Shown here piece after piece: positions 17,784 to 27,588 of a stretch of DNA of 64,000 nt (position 1 is the first letter of the stretch; every line of letters begins with the position of its first letter). The stretch is taken from assembly GCA_963169325.1 (NCBI GenBank), contig CAUJEY010000250.1, forward strand, positions 1 to 64,000, in the 5' to 3' direction. The stretch comes from Bacteroidota bacterium (GTDB taxonomy: Bacteria; Bacteroidota; Bacteroidia; Chitinophagales; Saprospiraceae). Both the position numbers and the translations under genes were made by a program. A model generated the notes under the pieces. It saw nothing but the letters and a program-made list of their open reading frames with translations. It searched no databases and had not been told where the DNA came from.

Positions 17784-17982
17784 CTTACAGACGGAGGATT
17801 TGGTTAACGAAAACGAATATGTACAGACAGGAATAGGAGGCTTCTCGCGGCCAAAGGTAGCATACGGTATATTCACCCAATAACCCGGCAACCGATTTTG
17901 TCAGAATTGGCTAATAAATGGCAGGAAACGTGTACGCGGACGCACTACGAGCGGGGCGGCGGAGTGATTTTGAATTTTGGCC

Positions 17983-18438
17983 CTATCGTTTAAAAACCGA
18001 TTCATACATCCCTACCCAATCCTCCGGGCTCATCTTCTGCATGAGTTGGCCAATCAAATCAAAGGGAATTTGCTCCGGCTTTTTAAACCGGATACAACTT
18101 TTACCCATGTCCAATTTGCTTTTGCTGTGCTTCGGAAATTCGGCCACAAACCAGTCCAGCAATTCCGGATGAGCATAAATCCCCATGTGGTATAAGGCGA
18201 TGAAGTTTTTTTGCGAAGCAATAGCAACGAAAGGTAGCGGCAACTTCGGGTCGCAGTGGTAACCCTTCGGGTATAGCCGGTGCGGCACCACATACCCGAT
18301 CATGCCGTAACTCATTTCCTCCTGGAAACCGTCGGGAATGTTTTCGAGTATGGTTTGGCGCAGTTTTTCAAAAGATTTGCGGCGCTCTTCCGGGATGGAA
18401 GCGACGTATTCGGCTGGAGAAGAGACGTGGTAGGTCAT
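17983..18438 (-). CDS. DUF1801 domain protein
   Basis: IPEERRKSFEKLRQTILENIPDGFQEEMSYGMIGYVVP, KLDMGKSCIRFKKPEQIP; start MTYHVSSPAEY at 18438. Confidence 0.85.
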   Translation of the reverse strand: MTYHVSSPAEYVASIPEERRKSFEKLRQTILENIPDGFQEEMSYGMIGYVVPHRLYPKGYHCDPKLPLPFVAIASQKNFIALYHMGIYAHPELLDWFVAEFPKHSKSKLDMGKSCIRFKKPEQIPFDLIGQLMQKMSPEDWVGMYESVFKR

Positions 18439-18472
18439 GTTTTTAGACTGTCTTGGCTTTTGCAAGATAGGT

Positions 18473-18670
18473 TCAGGTGGGTATAGATTGATCCCTTGTT
18501 GCACTTTTCCCTGCTCGCTTTTTTTGGGGAGACTTTAGGGGGGGGCGCATTTTTTTAGCCGTTTTTTTGTAAAGAGCTATCGCTTCACTGATCATTTTTT
18601 GATCCTTTTCAGTGGGTGGCTTAGATTCAACCACAAAATCAACGCCCGGTGGTTCTTTAATATGTCCCAT
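18473..18670 (-). CDS. Small conserved Bacteroidota-type protein (PPGVDFVVESKPPTEKD family)
   Basis: 65-aa ORF; family resemblance recalled, not searched. Confidence 0.6.
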   Translation of the reverse strand: MGHIKEPPGVDFVVESKPPTEKDQKMISEAIALYKKTAKKMRPPLKSPQKKRAGKSATRDQSIPT

Positions 18671-18681
18671 GACAATTTATT

Positions 18682-18777
18682 TTAAAAAGTATTGCTATCT
18701 CCAGTTACTCTGTTAGCAATGCTGTTGGTTAATTTATCAATTTCAATATCTAACTGATAATCAATTTTCTTTGCCAT
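18682..18777 (-). pseudogene. Truncated N-terminus of the usual partner of the downstream small gene (31 aa)
   Basis: ATG at 18777 encodes MAKKIDYQLDIEIDKLTNSIANRVTGDSNTF*; ends 12 nt before MGHIKEPPGVDF. Confidence 0.5.
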
Positions 18778-18932
18778 ATCAAAGGCAAATTTACGGAAAA
18801 TTTTCAGGTATTCATACTAAAATAGCAACTTCACGCCGCAGGGACAGCCCAGTGGATAGAGGTTGCCGTACATGTAAACTTCAAAAGTATCGGCTATGTT
18901 TTTGAGGAGGTTTCGCGAAGTTTCCTTGTTTT

Positions 18933-21900
18933 TTACCGCTCCACCACCAATTTCCGCACCGCCTCTTTCCCATCTGCCGTCCGAACCAGCACCAGCCAGA
19001 ATCCTGCCGGCACCTCATTTATATCCAACCGAAGCATGGCATCAGCGGCCGAAATCTGCTCCGTACGGAACAAGGCGCCATTGGCATTGATCAGGCGCAC
19101 TTCGGCTTCCTGCCCCAGCGGTTCGGCCAAGGTGATTTGAACGAACCGGCTGGCCGGATTGGGATACAAGCGCAAACCGGCAGCCCAGGGCGCCTCGTGG
19201 GAAGCCACGGTGTTATTGAGCGTCAGTTGGCTGCTGCCAATGACACACCCATTGGCGTCGGTAACGACCACGGCATATTGCCCGGAAATCAGGTTCAACA
19301 GATTTTGCGCTGACGCGAAAAACTGCCCGTTGCGCGTCCAGGCAAACGAATATGGCTGCACCCCGCCCGTCACACTGATCTGGATGCTCCCGCTGCCGTT
19401 ATTGCCAATATCGTGAATCAATTGGACTACATCGAGGCCCAACGCGGCAGGCGACTGGATCGTGGTCTGACTCGTTTGTTTGCAACCGGCCGCATCGGTC
19501 ACGGTAGCGGTGTAGGTTCCGGCACAAAGGCCGGCTGCACTGACGCCGGTTTGGCCGTTGCTCCAAAGCACATTGAAAGGTCCATATCCGCCGATAGTCG
19601 TTAGCGTGGCTGTGCCGTTGCAATCGCCGGCACAGGAAACACTGGTAGCAGATACGCTCAACGCGGGCGGCCCGTGTACCAGCACGGTGAAACTGCATTC
19701 GCCGCTGTTGCCGGCGGCGTCGGTGTAGCGGAAAGTCTGTGTGGTGGTACCCAGCGGGAAAACAGAGCCGGAAGGCAACCCGCCCAGGAACTGAAGTTGT
19801 TGCGGGTCGGTAGGACAGTTATCCTGTATGCCCGGGAGGTTATACGCGAGCGTTGCCGCACAAGTTGAGGTGGTAATATTGGCCGGGCAGAGCAACTTGG
19901 GCGCCACATTGTCCACTACATCAATTTGAAAAGGTTGTACCTGGCTACAGCCGTTGGCGTCGGTGACGGTGGCAGTATAGGGGCCGGGGCACAGATTGGT
20001 CGCACTCGTTCCGGATACGCCATTGCTCCAGGAAATATCAAACGGCCCTGTACCGCCGCCGATACTTACCGTGGCCAACCCATCGCAGGAGGCCGTACAG
20101 CCGGCCGGTTCGGCGATGGCCATGATCTCGAATGAACTGTTATTGGCATTTGGCACCACAAACGGCAACTGGAGGCTGCATCCATATACATCCTGGAGTG
20201 TCACGGTATAAGCAGCCATGCACAAGTCGTTCACCTGAAAACCCGTTTGGCCGTTGCCCCAATCAATACCGGAAGCAGGTACGTTGCCGGCCGTCAAAGT
20301 CAGGATGGCCGCTCCGTTACAGGTGCCGGAGCAGGAGGCCGGAATGATGAAAAGATCGCCGGCAGGTAACGGCTCAACGGTGATTTCAAAATTACATTCG
20401 GCGCTGTTTCCCGCCGCATCGGTGTAGGTATAGGTTTGAAGTGTTTTACCGACGGGGAACACGGAGCCCGGGGCCAGGCCGTTTTTCAGCGACAGGTTGG
20501 CGGGATCGAAAGCGCAATTGTCCGTTACATTCGGCAGCGTAAACTGCACGACCGGCGTGCAGGCGCCCACGGTTTTATTTTCGGGGCAATACACCGCGGG
20601 CACTATATTATCGGTGATGGTCACGGTAGCCGTACCGGTTTTGCTGTTTCCATTGACATCGGTAGCGGTGAGCGTCACGGTGCGGACGCCGAGTTGGGCA
20701 CAGTCGAAGCCCGTCGGCGAAACCGTCCAGGAAGCGATGCTGCATTCGGCGTCGAAACTGCCGTTGTCAAACATCGCGGGCGTCACGGTGGCCGCTCCGT
20801 TGGCGGCGAGCGCTACCGTGGCGTTTTTCAACACCAACTGCGGCGGATTCTGATCGGTAATGGTGATTTGAGCGCTCAGGCTTTTCGAACAACCTTTGGC
20901 GTCGGTTACGGTAACCGTGTAGGTGCCCTGGCCCAGGCCGGTGAGTCCGGCAGTCGTGGCGCCGTTCGACCAGGCAAAGGCATAGGGTGTCGTTCCCCCG
21001 CTTACGCCGGCCGTCAGTATACCGGTTGCCGCGCCGGTACAGGTCACATTTTCTTTTGCGGCAAAAACCAGCGCCACAGGATCGGGGCTGGAAATGACAG
21101 CGCTCAGCACCGTCGAACAACCGCTGGCATCGGCAACCGTCACCTTGTAGGTACCGGGCGCGAGGTTGGAAATGGTTTTGGTTTGGGTATTATTCGACCA
21201 AAAGTAGTTCACCGGGTTGGTGCCGCCGGTCATATTGGCCGTGGCGGACCCGTTGGCGGCGCCGGAGCAGGATACGTTAGTAGCCGCAATGCTGCCACCC
21301 AGGGTACAATTGACGGCGTTTACATTGGCGGTTTTGACGAGGGTGCAACCCTTGTTGTCGGTAATGGTGACGGTGTAGGCGCCGGGCGCCAGGTTGATGA
21401 TGGTGGCAGTAACCGCCCCGGTGTTCCATTTAAACGAATAGGGCGATGTGCCGCCGTTAGGTGAAACGCCGGCAGTGCCGTTGTTTACCCCAAAGATGGT
21501 TTGCGGCGTCACATTGACGAGGGCTTGCAACGCAGTCGGCTGGTTAATCAGTATTACATCGCCGGCGGAACAGCCTTCCGAATCGGATACGGTGACCGTA
21601 TATAAACCGGCACTCAGCCCGGTGGCTGTGGCAGTATTGCTGCCGGTGGACCAGGCGTAGGTGTACGTGCCGTTGCCGCCGCCGGGTTTGACGGTAGCCG
21701 AACCGGTGGCCGTACCGTTGCAGGCCACGTGTACCACCTGGTTAATCAGGGCGGTGACCGTGGGCGCTTTAATGATCTCTATGCTGTCCAATGCGGTACA
21801 GCCGTTTTGGGTGTTGGTCACTTTTAGTGTATAGGTGCCCACGGCGTTCACACGGGGAAACAACCCTAAGGTGCCCGACACGATATTGCCGTCGAAGGTG

Positions 21901-23990
21901 GTCCACAGATAAGTAATGCCATTGCCGGTAGAGGAGCCGGTTCCGTTCAATTGAATGACCGCATTCATACAATTCAGCATCGGGGCCTCGCCGGCATAAG
22001 CGTTCGGCGTGGTGGTATTATCAAAAACCTGTACCTGCGCGCCGGAGGTGCAACCGCTTGCCGGGTGGGTAGCCACCACGGTGTAAAAACCGGGCAGGGT
22101 AACTTGTGGGTTTGGGCCGTTGAAGGTAAACCCGCCGGGGCCGCTCCAGGCAAAGGTTGCGCCGGGCGTGGTTGAACTCGCGGTCGGTTTGCCGATGGGG
22201 TTAGCGCAGGTAATGGTGCTCGTATTGGTCAGCAATACGGGTACGGCCAGGTTAGACGCAACATTGACGCCGGCGGAGTTGGTGCAGCCATTGACCGGAT
22301 TGGTGGCAAGTACCGTGTAAAAACCCGCCACGCTGACCACCGGATTTTGCAGACCGGAGGTAAAGCCCCCCGGACCGGTCCAATAAAAAGTCAGTCCCGG
22401 CACCGTCGAATTAGCCTTCAGCGTCACCGTCGGGTTGGTGCAGGTTTTGGTGCCGCCGGTAGCAGACAAACTGGGCGAGCTGTTGTTCAGCACCACCGTG
22501 GCGGAAGCCGAAGCGGTGCAACCGTTTGCCTGGCTGGTCGCGGTGAGGATGTAAACACCCGGGGAACTGACGCCCGGATTCAGCAGGTTGGATGAAAAAT
22601 TGTTGGGGCCGGTCCATTTGTACGTCGTGCCGTTGACCGGTTGCACCGCACCGGACAACTGAACCGTAAAAATCGTACAGGTCAGCATATTGTTTGCGGC
22701 AGCCGTCACGGTAGGAGGCGTGGTGTTGCCGCTCACCACGACAAGTGCCGAGGCGGTGCAGCCATTTTGCGGACTTGTAGCCGTTATGGTGTACGTACCG
22801 GGCACGCTGACTGCGGTTATCGCATTGTTGCTGGTATAGTTGTTGGGGCCGGTCCATTTAAAAATGGCGGTCGGCAGGTTGGACGAAGCCGTCAGGGTAA
22901 CCGAGGGATTCAGACAGGAAACTGAGCCGCTCGCAACGCCGCTGACCGTGGGGTTAACCATATCGGTGACCACCAGGGCCGTCGCCGCGGTAAAACAGCC
23001 GGTAATCGTATCCGTCACCGTAAACACGTAATTGCCCGGAACACTCACTGTTGGGTAAAATAATTGGCTGACATAATTATTCGGCCCCGTCCAGCCATAA
23101 ACGGTATTGATGGCATCGCGGGTGGCTTGCAGGGTAATGCTCGCCGCGGCGCAAGTCAGGGCGCCGCCGCCGGCCGTGGCTGCGGGCGCCAGGAACTGAC
23201 TACCAATCGTGGTGGCACTTTCGGCCGTACATCCGTTCCCGGTATTCGTGACCCGGAGGGTGTAGGTACCGGTATGGTTTACCGTGGGAGACAGGGTATT
23301 GACGCCGGAGACGACGTTTCCGCCGTTCGAGGGCGTCCAAGTATAGGTAAACAATGCGCCGGAGGAGCCGTTTCCGTTGAGTGTGGTAATCGAATTGGAG
23401 CAAAGCAGGTTTTGCGGCGCCCCGGCCTGCGCAAACGGCGGCGCGATATCCTGTTGAATGCCGGCACTCAGGGTTTCCATGCAGCCGTGGTCGTCGGTGA
23501 CGGTGACGGTATAGGTTCCCGCCGGAAGCTGGCCGGCTGTAGCGCCGGTCTGGTCGTTACTCCACAGGTATTGGAAAGGCAGTGTACCACCAGCGGGAGC
23601 AACAGACAGGGCGCCCTGTGGATTCAGGCAGTTGATGTGTTGAATGGCGCCGAGCGTCAGGGTAAGCGGAGCGGGTTGTTCAACTAAAATTGCCGTCAAA
23701 ACAACTTGTACATCCTCGGCGTCTGTAACGGTAACGCTGTAAGTGCCTGCCGGAATATCCGTTAAATCAGGTTCGCCGGAGCCGGTATTCCATTCAAACA
23801 TGAATGGTTCATTGCCCTGAACCGTCAGATAAATAGCGCCATCGGAGCCGCCGTGACAAGAAACATGGAATACCTGTTCGATTTCGACCGTCAGTGGTTG
23901 GGCAGGAAGTGGATGGGATGGTTTGTTTGCAAAAATGTTGTGGGAGAAGAGACAAAAAATCGGAAATAGGAATACAAAAGCACGCATCAT
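18933..23990 (-). CDS. Very large SprB-repeat/Ig-like/HYR-like adhesin with T9SS sorting domain
   Basis: Repeated GGTxPYxFxWSNGATTxxxxxLxxGTYTVTVTDxxGC units; HYR-like CPENKTVGACTPVVQFTLPNVTDNC; C-terminal LRLYPNPASRFVQITL. Confidence 0.9.
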   Translation of the reverse strand: MMRAFVFLFPIFCLFSHNIFANKPSHPLPAQPLTVEIEQVFHVSCHGGSDGAIYLTVQGNEPFMFEWNTGSGEPDLTDIPAGTYSVTVTDAEDVQVVLTAILVEQPAPLTLTLGAIQHINCLNPQGALSVAPAGGTLPFQYLWSNDQTGATAGQLPAGTYTVTVTDDHGCMETLSAGIQQDIAPPFAQAGAPQNLLCSNSITTLNGNGSSGALFTYTWTPSNGGNVVSGVNTLSPTVNHTGTYTLRVTNTGNGCTAESATTIGSQFLAPAATAGGGALTCAAASITLQATRDAINTVYGWTGPNNYVSQLFYPTVSVPGNYVFTVTDTITGCFTAATALVVTDMVNPTVSGVASGSVSCLNPSVTLTASSNLPTAIFKWTGPNNYTSNNAITAVSVPGTYTITATSPQNGCTASALVVVSGNTTPPTVTAAANNMLTCTIFTVQLSGAVQPVNGTTYKWTGPNNFSSNLLNPGVSSPGVYILTATSQANGCTASASATVVLNNSSPSLSATGGTKTCTNPTVTLKANSTVPGLTFYWTGPGGFTSGLQNPVVSVAGFYTVLATNPVNGCTNSAGVNVASNLAVPVLLTNTSTITCANPIGKPTASSTTPGATFAWSGPGGFTFNGPNPQVTLPGFYTVVATHPASGCTSGAQVQVFDNTTTPNAYAGEAPMLNCMNAVIQLNGTGSSTGNGITYLWTTFDGNIVSGTLGLFPRVNAVGTYTLKVTNTQNGCTALDSIEIIKAPTVTALINQVVHVACNGTATGSATVKPGGGNGTYTYAWSTGSNTATATGLSAGLYTVTVSDSEGCSAGDVILINQPTALQALVNVTPQTIFGVNNGTAGVSPNGGTSPYSFKWNTGAVTATIINLAPGAYTVTITDNKGCTLVKTANVNAVNCTLGGSIAATNVSCSGAANGSATANMTGGTNPVNYFWSNNTQTKTISNLAPGTYKVTVADASGCSTVLSAVISSPDPVALVFAAKENVTCTGAATGILTAGVSGGTTPYAFAWSNGATTAGLTGLGQGTYTVTVTDAKGCSKSLSAQITITDQNPPQLVLKNATVALAANGAATVTPAMFDNGSFDAECSIASWTVSPTGFDCAQLGVRTVTLTATDVNGNSKTGTATVTITDNIVPAVYCPENKTVGACTPVVQFTLPNVTDNCAFDPANLSLKNGLAPGSVFPVGKTLQTYTYTDAAGNSAECNFEITVEPLPAGDLFIIPASCSGTCNGAAILTLTAGNVPASGIDWGNGQTGFQVNDLCMAAYTVTLQDVYGCSLQLPFVVPNANNSSFEIMAIAEPAGCTASCDGLATVSIGGGTGPFDISWSNGVSGTSATNLCPGPYTATVTDANGCSQVQPFQIDVVDNVAPKLLCPANITTSTCAATLAYNLPGIQDNCPTDPQQLQFLGGLPSGSVFPLGTTTQTFRYTDAAGNSGECSFTVLVHGPPALSVSATSVSCAGDCNGTATLTTIGGYGPFNVLWSNGQTGVSAAGLCAGTYTATVTDAAGCKQTSQTTIQSPAALGLDVVQLIHDIGNNGSGSIQISVTGGVQPYSFAWTRNGQFFASAQNLLNLISGQYAVVVTDANGCVIGSSQLTLNNTVASHEAPWAAGLRLYPNPASRFVQITLAEPLGQEAEVRLINANGALFRTEQISAADAMLRLDINEVPAGFWLVLVRTADGKEAVRKLVVER

Positions 23991-24213
23991 GGGAACAATT
24001 GATTAAGAAAAAAGAAAAGGATATCAGGGGGTATGAGAAAACCGTGCCTGAAATCCTTTTTTTCTTAATCGGGGATTAAATAGGGGTTAAAATACCATGA
24101 ATACGGGGGGGAGTGGGTCATTTCGTCATTGGGTCATTGGGTCATTGGTCTTGGGAAAATTCAGATACCATTTATCGGGGGCCGGCAATTCTCGGTTTGT
24201 ACGATCGACCAGG

Positions 24214-24356
24214 TTTTTGAGGTGTCGTCTGCGAGGTACGAGCAGGTGACATCTCGAAAACCATCTTGGAATACACCATTTTAGGTTAAAAAAGGTGTCG
24301 TTTTAACTGTTTTTGAGATGTCACCTGCTCGTGCCTCGCAGACGACACCTCAAAAA
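24214..24356. repeat. REPIN/MITE-like element with 47-bp inverted arms
   Basis: 24214-24260 vs reverse complement of 24310-24356: 45/47 identical; each arm is itself an imperfect palindrome (GAGGTGTC...GACATCTC). Confidence 0.9.
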
Positions 24357-24392
24357 TCCGCCATTCCTGGCAAACCGAGAATCGCTGGTCAA

Positions 24393-26423
24393 TCACTTTT
24401 TCTTCAAAGAAACCAAAACGGCTTCCACTGTTTGCCCTGTTTTCTTCGATGTGCCACACCAGGCGCCGTTTTTGGCTTTGGCCAATGTTTTGCGGCCTTT
24501 GAGCCGGGCGGCGTAGATCAGTTCGTATTGGCCGGCGTTGGCGCCCTCCAGTTCCAGGGCAAATCCCATAATCCGGCGTTTGGCGTCGGATGCGCCGACG
24601 TATTCGCCGGCTTCTCCGCTTTCGGTGATGCCGGAAGCGGAGGCGTTTACTTTGTATTTCAGTTTCAGGCCTTTAGCGGTGGGTTTTAGTTGCAGACGAA
24701 ACCCCAACACGCGCCGGGCCGACGATTGGGCATCACCGATGAGCGCCCCGTCCTTCAATTCGGCTTCCCGGCCGGTGTTGAATTTTACCGAGCCGGTGAT
24801 GGCAATATCCGCCGCGGCCGGTTGGGCAGTTTTCAAAGCGTTTTCTACGGCAAGTCCGGCATCGATGCGGCCGTAGCCGTAAAATTTGCTGTGGCCGTCG
24901 GCATTGTACTGGCCGCCGGCTTTGTCGATTTGCACACAGGAGTCGCGCAGCAGTTTTTTGACTTGCGGCGCCGTGAGTTCCGGATTGACCGACAGCATCA
25001 GGGCTACCACACCGGCTGCGCCGGGACAGGCGGCGGAGGTGCCGCCGAAGGAATTGGTATAGCTGCCATCGACGTAGCCGGCCCGGGACAGCCGGTCGGT
25101 GGTACGCACGCCTTCGCTGAGCGGGTCGGGATGCTGGAACGGCGGCCAGCCGAAATCGCCGCTGGGAAAACACAACCACACGGAGTCGCCATAATCGCTG
25201 TACACGCTGCGTTTGCCGGTGTCGTTGCAGGCAGCCACGGCAATGACGCCGGGGTAGCTCGCATAGCCGTCGTTTTTAGTGTTTTCGTTGCCGTTTCCGG
25301 CGGCGAACAGGATGACGCAACCTTTGCCACCGCGCCCTTTGGTGAGTGCATATTCCATGGCTAATCGCGTGCTGTCGGGAAGTCCCGTGATCCGGTTGTG
25401 TACGGGGTCCATAGGATCCCACCATTTGCCGTCGTTGGGGCCCCAGGAGCAGGAAATGATATCGGCGCCATGGTCGGCGGCCCACACGAAGGCGTTGGTT
25501 TCGGCCATACTACCCAAACCGCTGCGCAGGCGGATGGGCAGGAGCGTGGCTTCGGGCGCGGTACCGGAAGCGCCGTTGGGCAGCCCGGTGGCGCAGGCCA
25601 TGCCGGCACAGGCCGTACCGTGGTTGTCGTCGTCGGATCGGGGGGTTGGCGCATTGTTGTTTTGCGTAGCATCGAAAGGGTGTACCACCCGGCCGGCAAA
25701 TTCCGGATGGTCGATCTCGACGCCGTCGTCGATGACGGCGATGACAACGCCCTTGCCCTTTGTGAGCGTCCACGCTTTTTCGATATTCACGTGCGCATCA
25801 ATCACATTGCCGTTGATTTTGGTTGGCGCCAGGTGCCATTGCAGCGGGTTCACCCCTTTGAAACGGCGCTCCTGCACGAGTTCCGGGTGGCAGAATTCCA
25901 CTTGTTTTTCTGCCAGCAGCTTTTCGGCGATCTCAAACACCTCCAGCCCCGTGCCTTCGGGTGCTTCTACAAAATAAGAATTCGGTGCGAACGGCAACTT
26001 GTTTTTGACCTTGAGTTTGTATTTTTCGATCACTGCCAGGCAATCCTTTTCCGCCACATCATCTTTGAATTTGACAAAAAAGTTTTCGGTGTACAGCATC
26101 ACCTCTCCGCTGTCCGAATCCTGCAGTACCCGCCCGGCAAAGCGGATATTGTCATCCTCCTTCAGGGTGGCCCGGGCATCGTCGCGCTCGCGGGTACCGC
26201 CGGTCGATTCGAGATCGCTCGAGGCCATTACCCGTTGTACGGTGATGCCGGCTTCCGGAAAGGCAGCTACCTCTTCCATTTTATCCATGACTTTTTGGCT
26301 GGACCGATTGAGGGACGTTTCGTTGATGTCCTTGTTGCCTTTGGTGCGGATGGCGACCATGTTGGGGCTTTCCACCAAATTGATGGTTTTGCCTTTTTTG
26401 CCGCCGAATTTTACTTTGTACAT
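24393..26423 (-). CDS. S8 subtilisin-like serine protease, intact triad
   Basis: VIAVIDDGVEIDHPEF (Asp), DNHGTACAGMA (His), FGGTSAACPGAAG (Ser). Confidence 0.92.
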   Translation of the reverse strand: MYKVKFGGKKGKTINLVESPNMVAIRTKGNKDINETSLNRSSQKVMDKMEEVAAFPEAGITVQRVMASSDLESTGGTRERDDARATLKEDDNIRFAGRVLQDSDSGEVMLYTENFFVKFKDDVAEKDCLAVIEKYKLKVKNKLPFAPNSYFVEAPEGTGLEVFEIAEKLLAEKQVEFCHPELVQERRFKGVNPLQWHLAPTKINGNVIDAHVNIEKAWTLTKGKGVVIAVIDDGVEIDHPEFAGRVVHPFDATQNNNAPTPRSDDDNHGTACAGMACATGLPNGASGTAPEATLLPIRLRSGLGSMAETNAFVWAADHGADIISCSWGPNDGKWWDPMDPVHNRITGLPDSTRLAMEYALTKGRGGKGCVILFAAGNGNENTKNDGYASYPGVIAVAACNDTGKRSVYSDYGDSVWLCFPSGDFGWPPFQHPDPLSEGVRTTDRLSRAGYVDGSYTNSFGGTSAACPGAAGVVALMLSVNPELTAPQVKKLLRDSCVQIDKAGGQYNADGHSKFYGYGRIDAGLAVENALKTAQPAAADIAITGSVKFNTGREAELKDGALIGDAQSSARRVLGFRLQLKPTAKGLKLKYKVNASASGITESGEAGEYVGASDAKRRIMGFALELEGANAGQYELIYAARLKGRKTLAKAKNGAWCGTSKKTGQTVEAVLVSLKKK

Positions 26424-26491
26424 GGGTGCTTAATGATGAATGACGAAATGACGACGAATGACGAAATGACACTCAATGACGAAACGACGCT

Positions 26492-27499
26492 TCACGCCGG
26501 TTGCCCTGCGGTTCCCATCATGGCATCGGAGAACTCGTCGCCATTGAGCACGGCCGTCATAAAAACGTAGTCTTTGTTTTGGACATAACGAATATCCTTT
26601 TGCAAAAATTTCAGGAAATCCTCATGTTCTGCCCAATGCCGGCCGACGAGGCAGCCTTCGCTCCATCCGCCGACGCGTTGGAATGTTTGCCCGGCCCGGG
26701 TGGAGTGCTGGTTGATGCCGGCAGTTTCCACAGAAATCTTGTCACCTAAGCGGGAGCCGTTGGCATCGAGATCCCGGTGCAGCCGTACGGGGCTGAATTG
26801 TTTGAGACAGGGGTGGGTGAGGCCGTATTTGGCGGTGAGGTGAAATCCCATTTTCCAGGCCTTGTACTGTCCAAAACCGATACGAGCGGCGCCACCGCGC
26901 TTTTTGGCTTTTAACGACGCAGCATAAGCCTTGTTGGGCTCGGTGGTTGCCTCCGCATTGAGTACGATTTCCGGGACGCCTTTGGCGGTGAAACGAAGTA
27001 AAATCCGTCGGTCATTCCATTCGTCGTCGAGGTCTTTGTTTTTCCGGCCGTCGGCATTGGCGCCTTCGAGGTAAACGATATTGATCATCTGTGGCGAACG
27101 GGCCACCCAATACCCTTTGGATATCAGGAATTGGACGAGGCGTTTGGCTAACCGGGCTTGATCTGTGTCGTTGTCGGTCTCTTTGAGATTCAGCGGGAGA
27201 AATTTTTCCGGCGTGACTTTGATCAGTTTTTTGACCAGTTCGATGGGCACGGTCCCTAAAATGGGAATACCGGCGATTTGGCCGAAATGTTCCACAGCGG
27301 CCAGGGTTTCCTTGTCGGGCACGTCGTCGTGACTCGGCTCCGGCGCAAACGGGGTTGTTGCGGAGCCTTTAATGACCGGATCGAGTACGCCCAGGGCGGT
27401 GAGTTTGTCCTGAACTTCCCGTACCAACTCAGGGCGGGTTTTGGCAGCGGCGAAGGTGATGACCTTGTTTTCGGCGATAAATTTTTTCAATTCTTCCAT
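26492..27499 (-). CDS. Uncharacterised protein; N-terminal peptidoglycan-binding-like region, C-terminal NQHST...GCLVGR motif (paralogue of 36529..37521)
   Basis: VREVQDKLTALGVLDPVIKG; INQHSTRAGQTFQRVGGWSEGCLVGR; shared WNDRR, RLHRD, FGQYKAW blocks with the paralogue. Confidence 0.75.
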   Translation of the reverse strand: MEELKKFIAENKVITFAAAKTRPELVREVQDKLTALGVLDPVIKGSATTPFAPEPSHDDVPDKETLAAVEHFGQIAGIPILGTVPIELVKKLIKVTPEKFLPLNLKETDNDTDQARLAKRLVQFLISKGYWVARSPQMINIVYLEGANADGRKNKDLDDEWNDRRILLRFTAKGVPEIVLNAEATTEPNKAYAASLKAKKRGGAARIGFGQYKAWKMGFHLTAKYGLTHPCLKQFSPVRLHRDLDANGSRLGDKISVETAGINQHSTRAGQTFQRVGGWSEGCLVGRHWAEHEDFLKFLQKDIRYVQNKDYVFMTAVLNGDEFSDAMMGTAGQPA

Positions 27500-27588
27500 T
27501 TGGATCGATAAAAGTGTTGGTGTACGGTTTAATTTTAAAAGTCAGGTTGGCTGTTATGCAGCCGGTTTTTTTCTTGAAAAGTCATTTT

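Noticed and set aside
20436-21464. 342-aa + ORF in the SprB-like gene
   Set aside because: Antisense of a repetitive adhesin; composition artefact.
25398-26570. 390-aa + ORF opposite the S8 protease
   Set aside because: Antisense; its end runs into the intergenic repeat.
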